Of a stretch of 64,000 nt of DNA, positions 1 through 12,515 are shown piece by piece. Within the stretch, counting starts at the first letter, position 1, and every line of letters begins with the position of its first letter. The notes beneath the pieces were generated by a model. The model had not been told where the DNA came from and made no database searches. It saw only the letters and a program-made list of their open reading frames with translations. Origin of the DNA: Periplaneta americana (taxonomy: Eukaryota > Arthropoda > Insecta > Blattodea > Blattidae); contig NC_091119.1 in the NCBI RefSeq assembly GCF_040183065.1, forward strand, positions 61,242,892-61,306,891, given 5' to 3'. A program made the translations under genes and the position numbers.

Positions 1-755
1 GACATCAATTAGTAATAAAATTGTTTTCGCCGAAAGTAGCTGTCATGGCGATTCAACGTACACAATCAGTCAAGTTCCTATCATAAAACACGTACACACA
101 AAACTGTTTTTTGAAATCACATATGACACAGATTTATCACGATCACAGTAAACATTTATATAAAACATACAAATAGTACACATTTGAATCTCCTCAACGC
201 ATTTCTTTTTCTCACTTCAAGGACTTCGCCCAGACTCACTAAGCTAAGTGAACATTGTTGTTGTGTTAAAATTCTACTTGATGTGCAGCTGTTTTGACAC
301 TAGGAGAACCATGGCAACTGTTCAATAAAGAATAATGCTGAATTAATAGAAAATTAATTTAGTAGCTATTTTTAATGGCAAACTGAACACTGAAATTTGA
401 GCACAAAAAATACTATGATTAAAGAGCTCTTATTAAAACAAAATCATGAGGAAAATGTTCGAAATTACTAATATTCACTACATTCATCAGACGAATTTTT
501 TCTGCTTTTATTAATGTTTTGATACTAATATTACCTAAAGTTTAATTTAGTTATGTAAAATTGAATTTTATTCATTTAGCGACGAAAAGTTCCACAGCAT
601 ATTTACGTTTAAGTTGTTTGTTAAAATATAATAAATTGTGACTTGGAAACGTGTTTGAAGTATTTTTTTAAGTTAATATATTCTTTTTACTAATATCTGT
701 ACGTATTATTTAAAAATAAATATTTACATAGTTTCCCATAATATTTATTCTGATT
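1..755. other. AT-rich sequence without recognisable gene
   Basis: No reading frame with recognisable similarity, no clear repeat boundary and no RNA gene was seen. Confidence 0.5.
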
Positions 756-1052
756 GGCCGGGTAGCTCAGTTGGTAGAGCAGCTGGCTACGGACTGGAAG
801 GTCCGGGGTTCGATCCCAGGTGGTGACAGGATTTTTTCTCGTTGCCAAACTTTCAGAACGGCCCCGAGGTTCACTCAGCCTCCTATAAAATTGAGTACCG
901 GGTCTTTCCCGGGGGTAAAAGGCGGTCAGAGCGTGGTGCCGACCACACCATCTCATTCTAGTGCCGAGGTCATGGAAAGCATGGGGCTCTACCTCCATGC
1001 CCCCCAAGTGCCTTCATGGCATGTTACGGGGATACCTTTACCTTTTTTTTTT
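756..1052 (+). mobile_element. tRNA-derived SINE
   Basis: The head has a pol III box A (TAGCTCAGTTGGTAGAGC) and box B (GGTTCGATCCC) at tRNA spacing, but the acceptor arms do not pair, so it is not a functional tRNA. A unique body of about 220 bp follows and ends in a T-rich run. The short frames read through it on both strands are not genes. Confidence 0.75.
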
Positions 1053-1274
1053 TACAGATAGACATTACTCCTTTATTTTTGTATGTCTGTATGGTTATCT
1101 CCTGTTAGGAAGTTGACTGACTCTGGAATTTTTATTTGAATAATTTCAGGTCTGGATCTTTCACTAAGAGCGCCAAAATAGCAATTATTCTCTGCGGATG
1201 TCTTCATTTTTTGTTTGTCTAAAAGAGTGTATCCTGCCACATTTCGTAAAAATATCAATTGTTTCTATTCGTGA

Positions 1275-1385
1275 TGAAGGATCGGTGGAGCGGAGAAAAA
1301 TTCTCTCCGGCACCGGGATTCGAACCCGAGTTTTCAACTCTACGTGCTGACGCTCTATCCACTAAGCCACACCGATTACCATCCC
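1275..1385 (-). mobile_element. tRNA-like SINE unit, copy 1
   Basis: Read on the minus strand it has a box A-like TAGTGGATAGAGCGTCAG and box B GGTTCGAATCCC, ending in CTCCGCTCCACCGATCC. A second copy lies at 1672-1780. Sequence to about 1575 continues without a recognisable end. Confidence 0.6.
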
Positions 1386-1598
1386 GATGCCGGATTGATC
1401 CTCTCAGTTTAAGCTCCACCTCTTAGTTTCCATTTTAGTGGCTAACTCTCATGCACTGTGTCACAGATGTGTGACAGTGGCACAATGTCCAACATATTAA
1501 TGTGCAGAGGTGCACTCAGTACGAATGGCTAACTGGCCGGGATCCAACGGAATAAGCGCCGTCTTAAATCACAAGGTAACTATATATGCATATCATAT

Positions 1599-1841
1599 GC
1601 ATATCATATTATTGCGATGTACGGAAGTACATATAATAATTTCGTGCAGGAATTCTGCGTTTGTATAATGAAGGATCGGTGGAGCGGAGAAAAATTCTCT
1701 CCGGCACCGGGATTCGAATCCGGGTTTTCAGCTCTACGTGCTGACGCTCTATCCGCTAAGCCACCGATTCTTCATCATATGATAACGCAGAATTCCTGTA
1801 CGGAAATATCATATGTACTTCGATACATCGCAATAATATGC
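1599..1841. mobile_element. 243-bp palindromic element with a tRNA-like unit in the loop
   Basis: Arms of about 80 nt (1599-1680 and 1762-1841) are inverted copies of each other with few mismatches, sharing blocks such as GGAATTCTGCGTT and ATTGCGATGTA. Between them lies a copy of the tRNA-like unit with box B GGATTCGAATCCC on the minus strand. The whole can fold into one long hairpin. Confidence 0.65.
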
Positions 1842-1914
1842 TTCTATCCGTTTTGCAAATTTTTTGTTTGGGGTCCAGCATTCAGAGCCATACAACAGAA
1901 TCGATACAGCTAAA

Positions 1915-2672
1915 ACTTTATAGAAATGAAGTAGGGTTTCTCTTCCTACTCTTTTGCTAGTGTTCTTCCAATAGTATCACAATACTCTCTCCATATATTA
2001 AATCAGATAGCGAAGAACTATAATTTTAAAATCTCGAAAAGTAAGACTAAAATAATGGCCTTCTTGGGAAAAATGCAAATAAGATCAAAAATTATAATTG
2101 ATGAACAACTCTTGGAGCAGGTGTCCAATTATAAATATTTAGGTTGCGAAATGAGTGTTTATTCAGGAAATTTAAAAGACATAGACACTAAATTGTCCAG
2201 ATTTAAGATGATATGTAGCACCATCCACAAGACATTAAGAAATAAAACAAGAAAAGAAACTAGAATGAAATTTTATAAAACAATGGCAGTCCCAACGTTA
2301 TTATATGGAAGTGAAGTCTGGATAAGTTCGAACAGTACAAAAAGAAAAATTCAAAGTGCAGAAATGTATTTTCTAAGGAGAACCAAAGGTTGCACACTAA
2401 TGGACAAAGTTAAAAATGAAGAAATTAGAACAGAATTGCAGACAGTTTCTATAAATGAACAAATTGAAAGCTACCGTAATAATTGGTTATATCACGTAGA
2501 CAGGATGAGCAATTCGAGACTACCAAAATTACTGTATCAATACCGACCGATTGGAAGGAGGGATGTGGGACGACCAAAAAAGAGATGGAGAGATATGCTG
2601 TGAGGACGGAACAGGCAGTTTGCCTATACCGTGAAGTGCAGAAGAAGAAGAAGAAGAAGAAGAAGAAGAAGA
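1915..2672 (+). mobile_element. LINE 3' fragment: C-terminal end of a non-LTR reverse transcriptase
   Basis: An open frame runs from about 1970 to the TGA at 2601 (first Met at 2055). It carries the thumb/C-terminal signature of insect RTE-like LINEs: KISKSKTKIMAF, SNYKYLG, VPTLLYGSEVW, YFLRRTKG and a terminal GRPKKRWRD. The reverse transcriptase palm and the endonuclease are missing, so this is a 5'-truncated copy. The 3' UTR is about 35 nt and ends in an (AAG)n tail at 2640-2672. Confidence 0.75.
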
Positions 2673-3472
2673 TTGACATTTTTCGTTCTGTCATTATCTA
2701 CGAAAATTCCAAAATAATTGAAATGCATGACCTGTTCTACTAAATGATTATTCACTGCGATGTTTGCTCTTATTGAATTTTTCCTTCAGAATTACATTAC
2801 TTTTGTTCTTATAATAATTATTATTCTATTTGAGAAAAATATCGATAAAATTAATAATTACCAAATAGAAAAGTAGGCACATTTTACCGTCCCGACAAAG
2901 CCATATCGGGACGCGGGACATTTTCTCTGAAATCGGGACTGTACCAACAAAATCGGGACGGGTGGCAATCCTACTTTCACGTCACGCTGCTGCTAATGCC
3001 ACAATTTGGGACATCTGGCCGAAATCTACGGCTGACCACTAACATCCAGAATACAAAGCAGAGGTTAACTTAAAAATGAAATACATTATGATTTGTGGAG
3101 AGAATACAGAACAATGATAAATTTAAAAATAAAGTACAATTTGATTTCGGAGAAATATGAGATGAAAGTACAATAAAGTATAAGGGATATTTCGGCACAT
3201 TTTCCAGCAAAAAGCTTCTCAACAATATAATTCCTCTTCCACCTTAATGGAGTGATCCTTCCTGCTCGCATTTCTCCACCGACCCCCATTTGCACAACGA
3301 CTTTCGACCCTTATTTTGGGTGTGAAATTTGCGTCCGCACTCAATTTTTTTTCTTTGCGTTATCGATGTCTCGTCTAGGACCAAGAATGTGAATACATTT
3401 GTACTTTAACTTGGTGACGCTATATGTAGTAAAGAAATAGTAATGATTTAACATATTACCTACTTAGTAATA
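2673..3472. other. AT-rich intergenic sequence
   Basis: No gene seen. A short cluster of imperfect TCGGGAC-type repeats lies at 2889-2960. Confidence 0.4.
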
Positions 3473-4849
3473 CAGTGCGTTCGTAGCTCGGCCGGACTGT
3501 TCCGCGGCGACCTTGGACTGGGTGAAAATTGGCGCGCCTGCCGCCAGAGTTACACGTAAACGAATGGCAAGTCATGGGTACGGAACACTAACTACTCTAC
3601 TAACATTAGGCTTACCTGCATCACAACTGATATTGAAAGTAATGACCTTCAACTCGAACACATTCCCTATATCTCCGAAAACAATTCTGGTTCACTCGCA
3701 AAAGTTCATGTTGACTGATTGGCTGTATTTCTCTCGTGATGTTGTCCTTCAATTCTTGTAAAGTGTGCGGATTTGATGAGTACATTTTATTCTTTAACGT
3801 TCCCCATAAAAAAAATCACATAGAGATAGGTCAGGGGAACGAGGTGGCCACAATCCTCGACTAATTATTCTGTCACCAAACACACTTCGCAATTCATGCA
3901 TAGAATTCGCAGAGTGTGCGCTGTAGCTGAATCCTGCTGAAACCAGCCACTCAATCGTTCATTTCTTGTTAGTTGCGGAAAGAGATTATTTGAAATTGAA
4001 GTTACATAAACGTGTGAACCAACTGTTGTGTCGAAAAATATGGGACCTATAATTTTACTCGCATTCACTGCACACCAAACCCCAACCTTTGCAGCGTGGT
4101 GAGGAACATCATGAATAATATGGGGATTTTCGGTAGCATAGTATCTATTGTTGTGAGTAGAAACGTGACCGTGAAGATGAAACCATGCTTCATCAGTGAA
4201 GAACGTTAAAAATGAGTCCACGTCGCCATTATGAACGGAATGCACAAACCAATTGCAATAATTAACCCTACTTACAGGATCATGTGTTTGTAAAGCGTGA
4301 ACTACAGTTACTCTGTATACGGCTTAAGTTCAGAAGTTTCGTTGCCACAAAAGCTGACGTCTTGGAAATGTTAACCTCTTGTGCTAAACGTCGCAGAGAT
4401 TTGCGGGGTGAGTGCTTTAACCGGGTCCCTACTTCATCAAGCTTCTCTTCTGTCAGTACACGGCATTGTTGAACACGTTTCTTGTTCAAAAAATATCCTG
4501 TACGTCTGACTTTATTGACAAGGTCATGAATAGTTGACCTGCTAGGAATTCGAACACCTGCAAACCGATATTCAAATTCTTTTCGACACCTTGCAGAAGA
4601 GTGTTTCACATATGCATCATAGAGAAAAATACGTTGCTCTAAAGTGTACTCAACCATTATTAATAGACACTTTATCACCACGAGACAACACAATTTTACT
4701 CACAACACGCGCACAGACGTCTTTGTCTCACGACAGATCTAACTCGACTGACTGGCACGTCAGCGGTAGCTACAGTGCTACTCTGGCGGCCAATCTTCAC
4801 CCAGTCCAAGGGCGCCGCGGAATGGTCCGGCCGAGCTAAGAACGCACTG
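3473..4849 (-). mobile_element. Tc1/mariner-superfamily DNA transposon, TA-flanked, decayed
   Basis: Inverted terminal repeats of about 70 bp (3473-3551 and 4780-4849), beginning CAGTGCGTTC, are each flanked by TA, the superfamily target-site duplication. The internal minus-strand frame starts at 4657 and runs to about 3620 in broken pieces. It shows an N-terminal helix-turn-helix region (YTLEQRIFLYDAY, then TEEKLDEVGTRLKHSPRKSL), a first catalytic Asp in FTDEAWFH, a second in FQQDSATAHT, and a third-acid region SPDLSLCDFFLWGTLK. Stops and frame breaks near 4245-4280 and 3866 make it inactive. If intact it would be about 340 residues, the usual length. Confidence 0.88.
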
Positions 4850-4858
4850 TAGTTGAAT

Positions 4859-4905
4859 CTATTTATTATTATTATTATTATTATTTTATTATTATTATTA
4901 TTAAA
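4859..4905. repeat. (ATT)n microsatellite
   Basis: Interrupted ATT trinucleotide run right beside the end of the mariner-type element. Confidence 0.9.
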
Positions 4906-5589
4906 TATTTTGTTACTGTTCCAACTAGCAAAACAGACTGAAATGTAATCAATGTAACTAAATATGAATGGGTTTGCGAGGATCACTCAGAAAAACTCAT
5001 CCGTGTAATGCGTAAGAATTGTACAAAATAGCTTGTTTTCAAATAAAATTTGGTTTTTAAAGAAAAAACGAATATGACTGAAATTAAATGTTTAGTGTAT
5101 CAAGTACAAAAAGTGTCCAAATAAGATTGTCTCTTCAAATGAAACTTTAATAAAATGGAAACAGAATGCACTAAATTTGCTTAAAAATAATAGTTCCAAA
5201 ATGTACCCAGTCAAGAAAACTTGAAAAAAAAAAGCTCAGTAAATCAAATGTTAATACTATCGATATGCTACGCGTGGGCCAGTCACCGATTCAAGATCTT
5301 AAATATTTGGAATTAAAATGAAGGACTCAATATAACAATAATCTATTTTTATATTGAAATAACTTTAGATTTTTGTAAATTGATGAAATATTAGAGGTAT
5401 TTCTAATATTGGACTACTGTTAGATGTTTTGTGTAAATTTTGTAAATTAAATTATGTAGCCTATATGAACTTAAACAATACAATTTATGAATTCAGTCAA
5501 CTCTTAGTTCCTGGATTACAAATGATGTCTTCTGCGTGTAATCCAGAGAATCAAAGATAACCTCTTTGAGTGCATATTAAGTGATTTCA
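4906..5589. other. AT-rich sequence, nothing recognised
   Basis: No feature seen. Confidence 0.4.
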
Positions 5590-6470
5590 CTCAGGTATAT
5601 CTTATACCTCGTCTTTTCGAGGTTTACTTTCAAACCTATCGTTGTACTTGCTTCAAGTAGAATTTCCATGTTTTCCCTAATTGTTTCTGAATTTTCTCGT
5701 AACATATTCACGTCATCCCTATAGACAAGAAGCTGATGTAACCTGTTAAATTCCAAACCCTCTCAGTTATCCTGAACTTTCCTAATGCCATATTCTAGAG
5801 CGAAGTTAAAAAGTAAAGGTGATAGTGCATCTCCTTGCTTTAGCCCACAGTGAATTGGAAAAATATCAGACAGAAGCTGGCCTATACGGACTCTGCTGTA
5901 AGTTTCATTGATATGCATTTTAATTAAGAATAAGAATGTTATATAAAACTTCTCTTTTAACCGAGTCATATGCCTTTTTGAAATCTATGAATAACTGATG
6001 TACTGTACCCTTATACTTCCATTTTTTCTCCAATATCTGTCGAATACAAAAAATCTGATCAATAGTCGATCTATTACGCCTAAAACCACACTGATGATCC
6101 CCAATAATTTCATCTACATACGGAGTTAATCTTTTCAAAAGAATATTGGACAAAATTTTGTACGATGTCAACTAAAGTGATATTCCTCGAAAGTTACTAC
6201 AGGTAGTCTTGTCCCTCTTCTTAAAAAGAGGTACAATTATGGACTCCTTCTATTCTGGCACAATTCCCTTTTCCCAAATAGCAAGTACAAGCGTATAAAT
6301 TTCGCTAGATAATGCGTTCCCACCCTCTTATATTAATTCTGCTGGAATTTGATCGATACCTGGAGATTTGTACTTTTTCAGATTTTCTATCGCAATTTCG
6401 ACATCAGAAAGTGTGGGTTCGGGTATAAATGGCTCAACAGTTTATATTTCAATTCCGTCCCGATCATTTT
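5590..6470 (-). pseudogene. decayed LINE reverse transcriptase
   Basis: The minus-strand translation in three broken frames follows a non-LTR reverse transcriptase in order: SDVEIAIENLKKYKSPGIDQ, PLFKKRDKTTCSNFRGISL, DEIIGDHQCGFRRNRSTIDQ, QLFIDFKKAYDSVKREVLY (palm, catalytic D), HCGLKQGDALSPLLFNFALE, then a corrupted YxDD region (YRDDVNM) and VNLEKTR. Stop codons interrupt it at several points. The family looks the same as the plus-strand fragment at 48640-49590, which shares the ENPETIRENTEILLE-type segment. Confidence 0.82.
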
Positions 6471-7437
6471 ATTTGGCCGATGTACATTTAGTAATTACCC
6501 AAAATAGTTCCCCATTTATATGACATAGTTTATTTTAATTAGTGAGCGATTATGACAGAATTTATAAAAAGGGTATTGGTGAGTATTAATTACTATAATA
6601 TACATTGTATTAATTTGCGTTTATGTTGAATCAGCAAAAATCTTATCCTAATGTATGGATGTCAACACGCCTGCACTACCTGCTCTCAAGAACCCGCACA
6701 ACATTTTCTTAAGAGCGATGATTATACTTTATCTTGCTGAAAAGTGAACCTTGTTGAATTTGTATTGCTTGTAATATCAGCACGTAATATAGGCGTTTTG
6801 ACATCCCTGTTCTAATATAATCGGTTTCACCACGACTTCTTCGAAAAGTTTTGATTCTCTATCCTGCCTTTTTTTCTTTCTTTCATATGCACATGATTGT
6901 CGAATTTTTCTACTTTCATACGTAAAAGAAAATGTATTATGACTTTTTTATTCTTTTGTACATAGCTGCCTTCGAATTTTGGGGCCCGACATGGAAACAG
7001 AAGTCACGCGAACAAATCAGGGAGAAGTTTTTTGACAAACGACGTGAAAAACAAATGCGCTCCTGTGTAGAACTCTAGTGGAACCCAGATTCTGCATTTC
7101 CATAATCCTTCAGAGACATTTGTCCATGAATCATAAAGCTCTTGGGAGAGAAATGACCAGTAAATTTTTTCTGTATTACAGTCACATGGCTGTGATTAGA
7201 TCTATTCTATGCTGGAGAAAGTCATGCTGAGATTTTTATCACTTTAAAAACCATTGCTTTTATCCAAAAGTTAAATTTTATCATTAAGTTTCTAATGACC
7301 ATAGATATTTATTCTTATACAAATTAAAAGTATATAATGGATTTCATCAATTAAAAACCAAAAAACTGAACTCTTTTAATGATATATTTCATTTTTGCGG
7401 TGTTCTGTTTTTTTATTTTACGTAGTTTTTTTTACAG
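6471..7437. other. AT-rich sequence, nothing recognised
   Basis: No coding or repeat signal supported. Confidence 0.4.
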
Positions 7438-8103
7438 AGGATTGTTTCCGAGTTCTGATAACGAATTTGAATGACGTCATGTGCGTCAGGAATCACACCG
7501 ACAGCTGAACTGCGGCGAGAGGTGACAGACTAGTAAGTGATTTCATAATCAGAGTGCACTGTGTATCACAGTAGCAATGCCCAAGAAAATCGAGCTTTTT
7601 TGGGAGGGGTACGTAACAACCCTTTCCAATGCCAAGTACAGTTACGTGAAAATCATAGAGCCTGCAAAAAACCTGATTTCGTTATTTCCAAGAAAGGCAT
7701 TTTTGTCTGTACCTAATTAGACTGGCAAAGCTCGAATGGGATTAATTCCATAGTCGAAAAAGCAAGCAAATCTACCCTACGAGATATACAAATTAATCCC
7801 ATTCGAGCTTTATCAATCTTATTAAGTACACAGAAGATGCCTTTCTTGGAAATAACGAAACCTCGTTTATTGGAGGCTTCTTTCATTTTCACTTAACTGT
7901 ACTTGGCATCGGAAAGAATTGTTATGTACCCCACCCCAAAAACACTCGATTTTCTTGGGAATTTCTGCTGTGAGTCGCCGTGCACTCTGACTATGAGATC
8001 ACTCACTACTGGTCTGTCACCTCGCGCCACAGTTCAGCTGTCGTGTGACTCCTGACGCACATGATGTCATTCAAATTCGTTATCAGAGATAGGAAACAAC
8101 CCT
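7438..8103. mobile_element. foldback element with 310-bp inverted arms
   Basis: Left arm 7438-7747 and right arm 7792-8103 are inverted copies over almost their entire length with scattered mismatches and small indels; only about 44 bp of unique loop separates them. Shared blocks include CTGATAACGAATTTGAATGA and GTTATTTCCAAGAAAGGCAT. There is no coding frame, so it is non-autonomous. No target-site duplication could be fixed by eye. Confidence 0.8.
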
Positions 8104-9326
8104 ATATTTAATCTCCATTGAACAAACCCGTTCATTATTTTACAATGTAGTACTTCCAACACTTTCAACTAGAAAAACAGTAAATGGCTGACATTTCTAT
8201 AAACACTGTTATCACAATATTGTTAAAAGAAACTGTGCTTTCTTAGGACCTTACTAGTGCTCAAAGCCTTCGCCCACGATACATTGCAATTATTTTTCTT
8301 TTGTTTTCACTGCATCATAGCAACTGAATTCTGTCCAGCGAATGAATAAAATGATGTGAACACATGCACATGATCTTCAGATCTCTGGATTAGCAGTCAC
8401 TCTCTTTTTTTGCCATATGAAGAGTCTATTGGTGTTCTGTGGTTTACATCGCTTTATTATTTAGCTGGACTGAGTATAATTTACATTTATCCATGACTGG
8501 TATCTAAACTGGCCTTTATTTCACCGACCCTAGCAACCTTAATAATGACTTTATTCATAGCAGTGAACTACAATTTTCAAACCACTCTCTCCATGACAAC
8601 CAACACATTAGCAACAACTAATCAATATATTTATTCGTTTATAACTTCTTCACAAACAACACATTACAAAGAAAAAGCCTAATTATAAAATTAAATTTAG
8701 ATACCAGTGGTGGTTAAAATATTGCATAGCACGTGAGAGTAAATAGATTTTATGCTCTCGTGGAACTTTCCACCCGTCAGTAAAATATAATTTTACTCTC
8801 TTGTACTATAAATTACTATTGCGTATCCACTCTATTGTTTTCTATAGTGTCTACGAATACTAGATTTTTCCTCACTTTTTTATGTAGTGTTTCACTTATT
8901 TAATAATATGGGAACACTATCGCCTTCGATCACCACACGCATACATCACGAGCGTTATTTTATTAATACGAATACAAAATTCCGTCCAAAGACTTGACAA
9001 CCTGTGTCATGACAGAATACAAACACTTCTTATTCCACACGTTCAAAGTTATTTTATTTTCGTCTTTTTTGTTTCGTACAATTTATGCAATGAAGAAAAG
9101 GGAACGCATCCGTGAAAAAGTGTAAAAGGGAAAGTATGATTAAGCTACAGGTACTCACCCCACGCTTTAAATTTCATTATTTTCGAACTTCAGTCAGTTA
9201 GTAAGTGCAAAAATCTTTAAAAAGTATAATTAATAAATTGAAGCACACGATAGAAGAATATTGAGCAAACAGTTATTGATACAGAATTAATATATACCAT
9301 ATGATTTGTACTTTTGAATATAGAAA
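8104..9326. other. AT-rich sequence, nothing recognised
   Basis: No coding, RNA or repeat boundary found. Confidence 0.4.
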
Positions 9327-10825
9327 GCAAAAAATTGTATACACTTTAATATTCGGTAAGTGTGAAACGGTCCTCTTTTCACTGTGTTTACTATGTCGTC
9401 TGCAAGCACTGTACAGGGAAGGGAGGGAGTGGTATGCTTCAGTTGTCTTCTTGCTGTTAACACTTGCAGATCTGTAGTCCGATTTTGCAAGATCATTGTA
9501 ATAATGGGGCGCAAAGGCAAGAATACTAGTTCTGAAAAACGACAGCTTGTTATTTTTCACTATGCGAAGGGACATACACATAAAGAGATAGCCGAAATGT
9601 TGAATATGGGAAGGAGTACAGTCGGGGACATACTGTAATTAGAAGATATGACAGTGAAGACAAGATTGAATATGTGTCGCAGAGAGGACAACCAAGGAAA
9701 TTAACATACAGAGATTTATGTTCGATCATCAGGAAAGTTAATAAGAACCCTCGAATAAGTGCTCCCCAACTAGCAAAAGAATCTTCAAAGACTGTGCACT
9801 ATGAAACAATTAGAAAACTGTTGGGGAAGAGTGGTTACTATGGAAGAGTGGCTAGGAAAATACCTCTGGTATCTGAAGTTAATGCAAAGAAAAGACTTAA
9901 GTTTGCAAACAACAATATTGACAAGAATGAAGCATGGTGGAATGACGTCATTTTCGTCGACTAAAGTCCATTTAACGGTTTTGGTCAGGCTGGTCGGGTG
10001 ATGGTGTGGCGTAAGGTGAAAGAAGACATGAAAATCGACAACTTGCAAGCAACTGTGAAGCATGGTGGTGGAAAGGTTATGGTTTGGGGCTGCATGTCAG
10101 CTGCTGGAGTAGGAGAGCTCGCCTTCATTGGCGGTAACATGAACAAGGAACAGTATCTCCAAATCCTGAAAGAAAATTTACACAAGAGTGCTGAAAAATT
10201 TGGAATAAGTAATACATAAATTTTATCAAGACAACGACCCCAAACATAAGCCGCATATTGTGCGCCATTGGGTACTGTATAATGTCCAAAAGTTATCGAT
10301 ACGCTTCCCCAACCTCCCAACAGCAACCCCATAGAAAATAGATGGAATGAGCTGAACAGAAGACTGAGAAAAGTGCCAGTTTCTTCAAAAGAAGAGTTAA
10401 AGAGACTACTAGAAGAGGAATGGAGTCGTATTGATGGAGCCATATACAGTACAAGCAGGATCGTAGCCAGTATGTCCAGACGGTTGCAGCATGCTATCCA
10501 CCAGAACGGGTACCCAACAAATTATTAATTTTCTGTTGCTGTTGTTATGAAGAAGTATATTTTTGATTTTATAACTTATGACCGAATATTAAATTGACTG
10601 TGATATTTTTGTTTATGTTGATAAAAGAATAAATAGTTTGATGTGTGTAATGTCAGATTCAATTTTGAAAAAAATGTATTATATTGTTTACTTTGTATGA
10701 AGTACAAATATTTTTGTTTCATACGCATTAATGTATTTATTACGCTTCAAATAGTTTATTAAAGTTTTGAAATATTCAATTTAAAGCCTGACCGAATATT
10801 AAGTTGAGCACCTATGTGTAAATAA
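9327..10825 (+). mobile_element. Tc1-type DNA transposon, transposase broken
   Basis: Frames on the plus strand follow a Tc1-type transposase: start MGRKGKNTSSEKRQLVIFH at 9504 with a helix-turn-helix, a frameshift near 9636, SQRGQPRKLTYRDL at about 9674, an AWWNDVIFVD first Asp at about 9960 immediately followed by a stop (TAA in place of the usual acidic residue codon), KVMVWGCMSA, a second Asp in FYQDNDPKHKPH after another frame break, and NPIENRWNELNRRL with the catalytic Glu, ending about 10528. TTAATATTCGG-type motifs occur near both ends (about 9347, 10577 and 10790) in inverted orientation and probably mark the termini. Confidence 0.8.
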
Positions 10826-11810
10826 CAAAATAAAATAAAGCATATTTTAAATAGTTGAGGAGTTAGCTATAAGAGGGGCGTATAGCAGATTATGCACTTT
10901 GTGGGAAATTTAATTTTAAATTATTGAAGAGGTGTAGTGGTATGTAAAATTAGCTAAAGTAACATAGTTCATCTTCTACAGCATTCTAAAATTGTTCTTC
11001 ACTCCATTTATTATTTCTTTTTGCAATAAATGAACATATTTGTTGCTGTGTTATACGCCTTTCTTTTTACCTAACGGTTTGAAAAACCGTATTATTGAGA
11101 AATGTGGAGCAACCAGTAAGAAAAAGCAAATAACATAGTTTTTATAGCCTACAGGAAATTCAGATAAAGTAAATTACATTTTATAAGAAAAATTGGCTAA
11201 ATTTGAATTTCCCTTTCTTATAATAACTAAGTAAAAGAAGTATTAAAGTATCCTGCCACGTGGACGTGAACGAACTTTACCGTAGGCCTAATTCGATGTT
11301 AGAACTTGGGATCTCGTTTAAGATTTACCACTGTGGACGATATTCATCTACATAGAACAGCCCAAAATGAATTAATTATTCAGGCCGAAGTACAACAGGC
11401 ACAAAAAAGAATTTTTGTTGAAATTCCTTGCTGTCTGGTAGAGAACGTTAAAGGAATAGCGCACCGATCCCTTACGATTCTTTCCGAAATTAACATTAAC
11501 ATACGTCATGAAATATGTCATTACTGACGTCAACATAGCGTTAACGTTTAGCGGACCACTAGGGTGCGAAAACTCTCTAACAGCACATGATTTGTGACAT
11601 GATTGCAAGGAGATGGCTTTAATTTAATTTCAGGAATTCTATTAAGCTAGAAAATTATTACTAGATCTATGCATTAACAGTAACTGCAGTGAGCACTCCT
11701 TTCTATTTGACCAGTCATCTCCATTACCTGACGTACGTAGTGAATAAAAATAAATTAAGCTTCATTCATAATGCGTGGGACCTCAGACAGTGTGCATGAA
11801 GAGGAATACT
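10826..11810. other. AT-rich sequence downstream of pannier
   Basis: A 73-codon open frame at 11306-11527 on the plus strand resembles nothing I know. No other feature. Confidence 0.4.
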
Positions 11811-12415
11811 AGGTGTTCATTTCAAAGTGTGTCATGACGTCACTGTTGTGAGTCGGCGATTTGAAGCGAGTTTCAGCTTTTATATCAGAGAAGTTGCCTA
11901 TTAATCAAGGCGTTCAATCTGAACTTGAGAACGTGTACGGTATAACTTGAACGTCGTAGCAACAGATGGCGGTCTGTAAAGTCTGTGTGCTACCATAACC
12001 TCTTTCGAACTGTGTTTTGCGCGGGCAAGTCGTACGCAGGGTATTTGTTATCATCGGTTGCGTACGGCAACTTTCCACAATACAAATCAAATGCTCCGTG
12101 TCCATGTTGACCGTCGAAGTTAATGTCAACAAATACGTAAGTAATCGTCTTAACCCTCTCCACATATCCCGACAGTAAGGAAAAAACTCTCCTCAGTACG
12201 TGTTTCCAAACAGTTCACATTCCTGCCACTACTGGCGTTACCGTACGTATCGGTAAGTACTCTTCAGAATGAACGCCGTACTTGCTAGGCAACTTCTCTG
12301 GCACATAAGTAATACGCCTCTGTGGAAGTGTAGGAAGATTGAATTCTCTAGGCTCAACGACTAGCCACATGACGGCATACAGCGAGCCAATGACACACTT
12401 TGAACTGAACACGCA
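11811..12415. mobile_element. 605-bp inverted-repeat element 100 bp downstream of the pannier stop
   Basis: The two ends share GTGTTCA(T/G)TTCAAAG followed by TGTGTCAT in opposite orientation (11812-11835 and the complement of 12390-12414). Further inside, both carry AGAGAAGTTGCCTA and CGGCGTTCA-type blocks, giving diverged arms of 150-200 bp. No transposase is recognised. By position it may form part of the pannier 3' UTR. Confidence 0.6.
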
Positions 12416-12515
12416 GTACATTTCAGATGGTCTCATGAATCTCATTTTTCACAGATGCGTCCCCTTGTTTGCGATACAAATTTCATTATGATTCAGAGGA
12501 CGTGGTTTCGTGGCT

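Noticed and set aside
756-830. Functional tRNA gene
   Set aside because: Boxes A and B are present but the acceptor arms do not pair and a SINE body follows.
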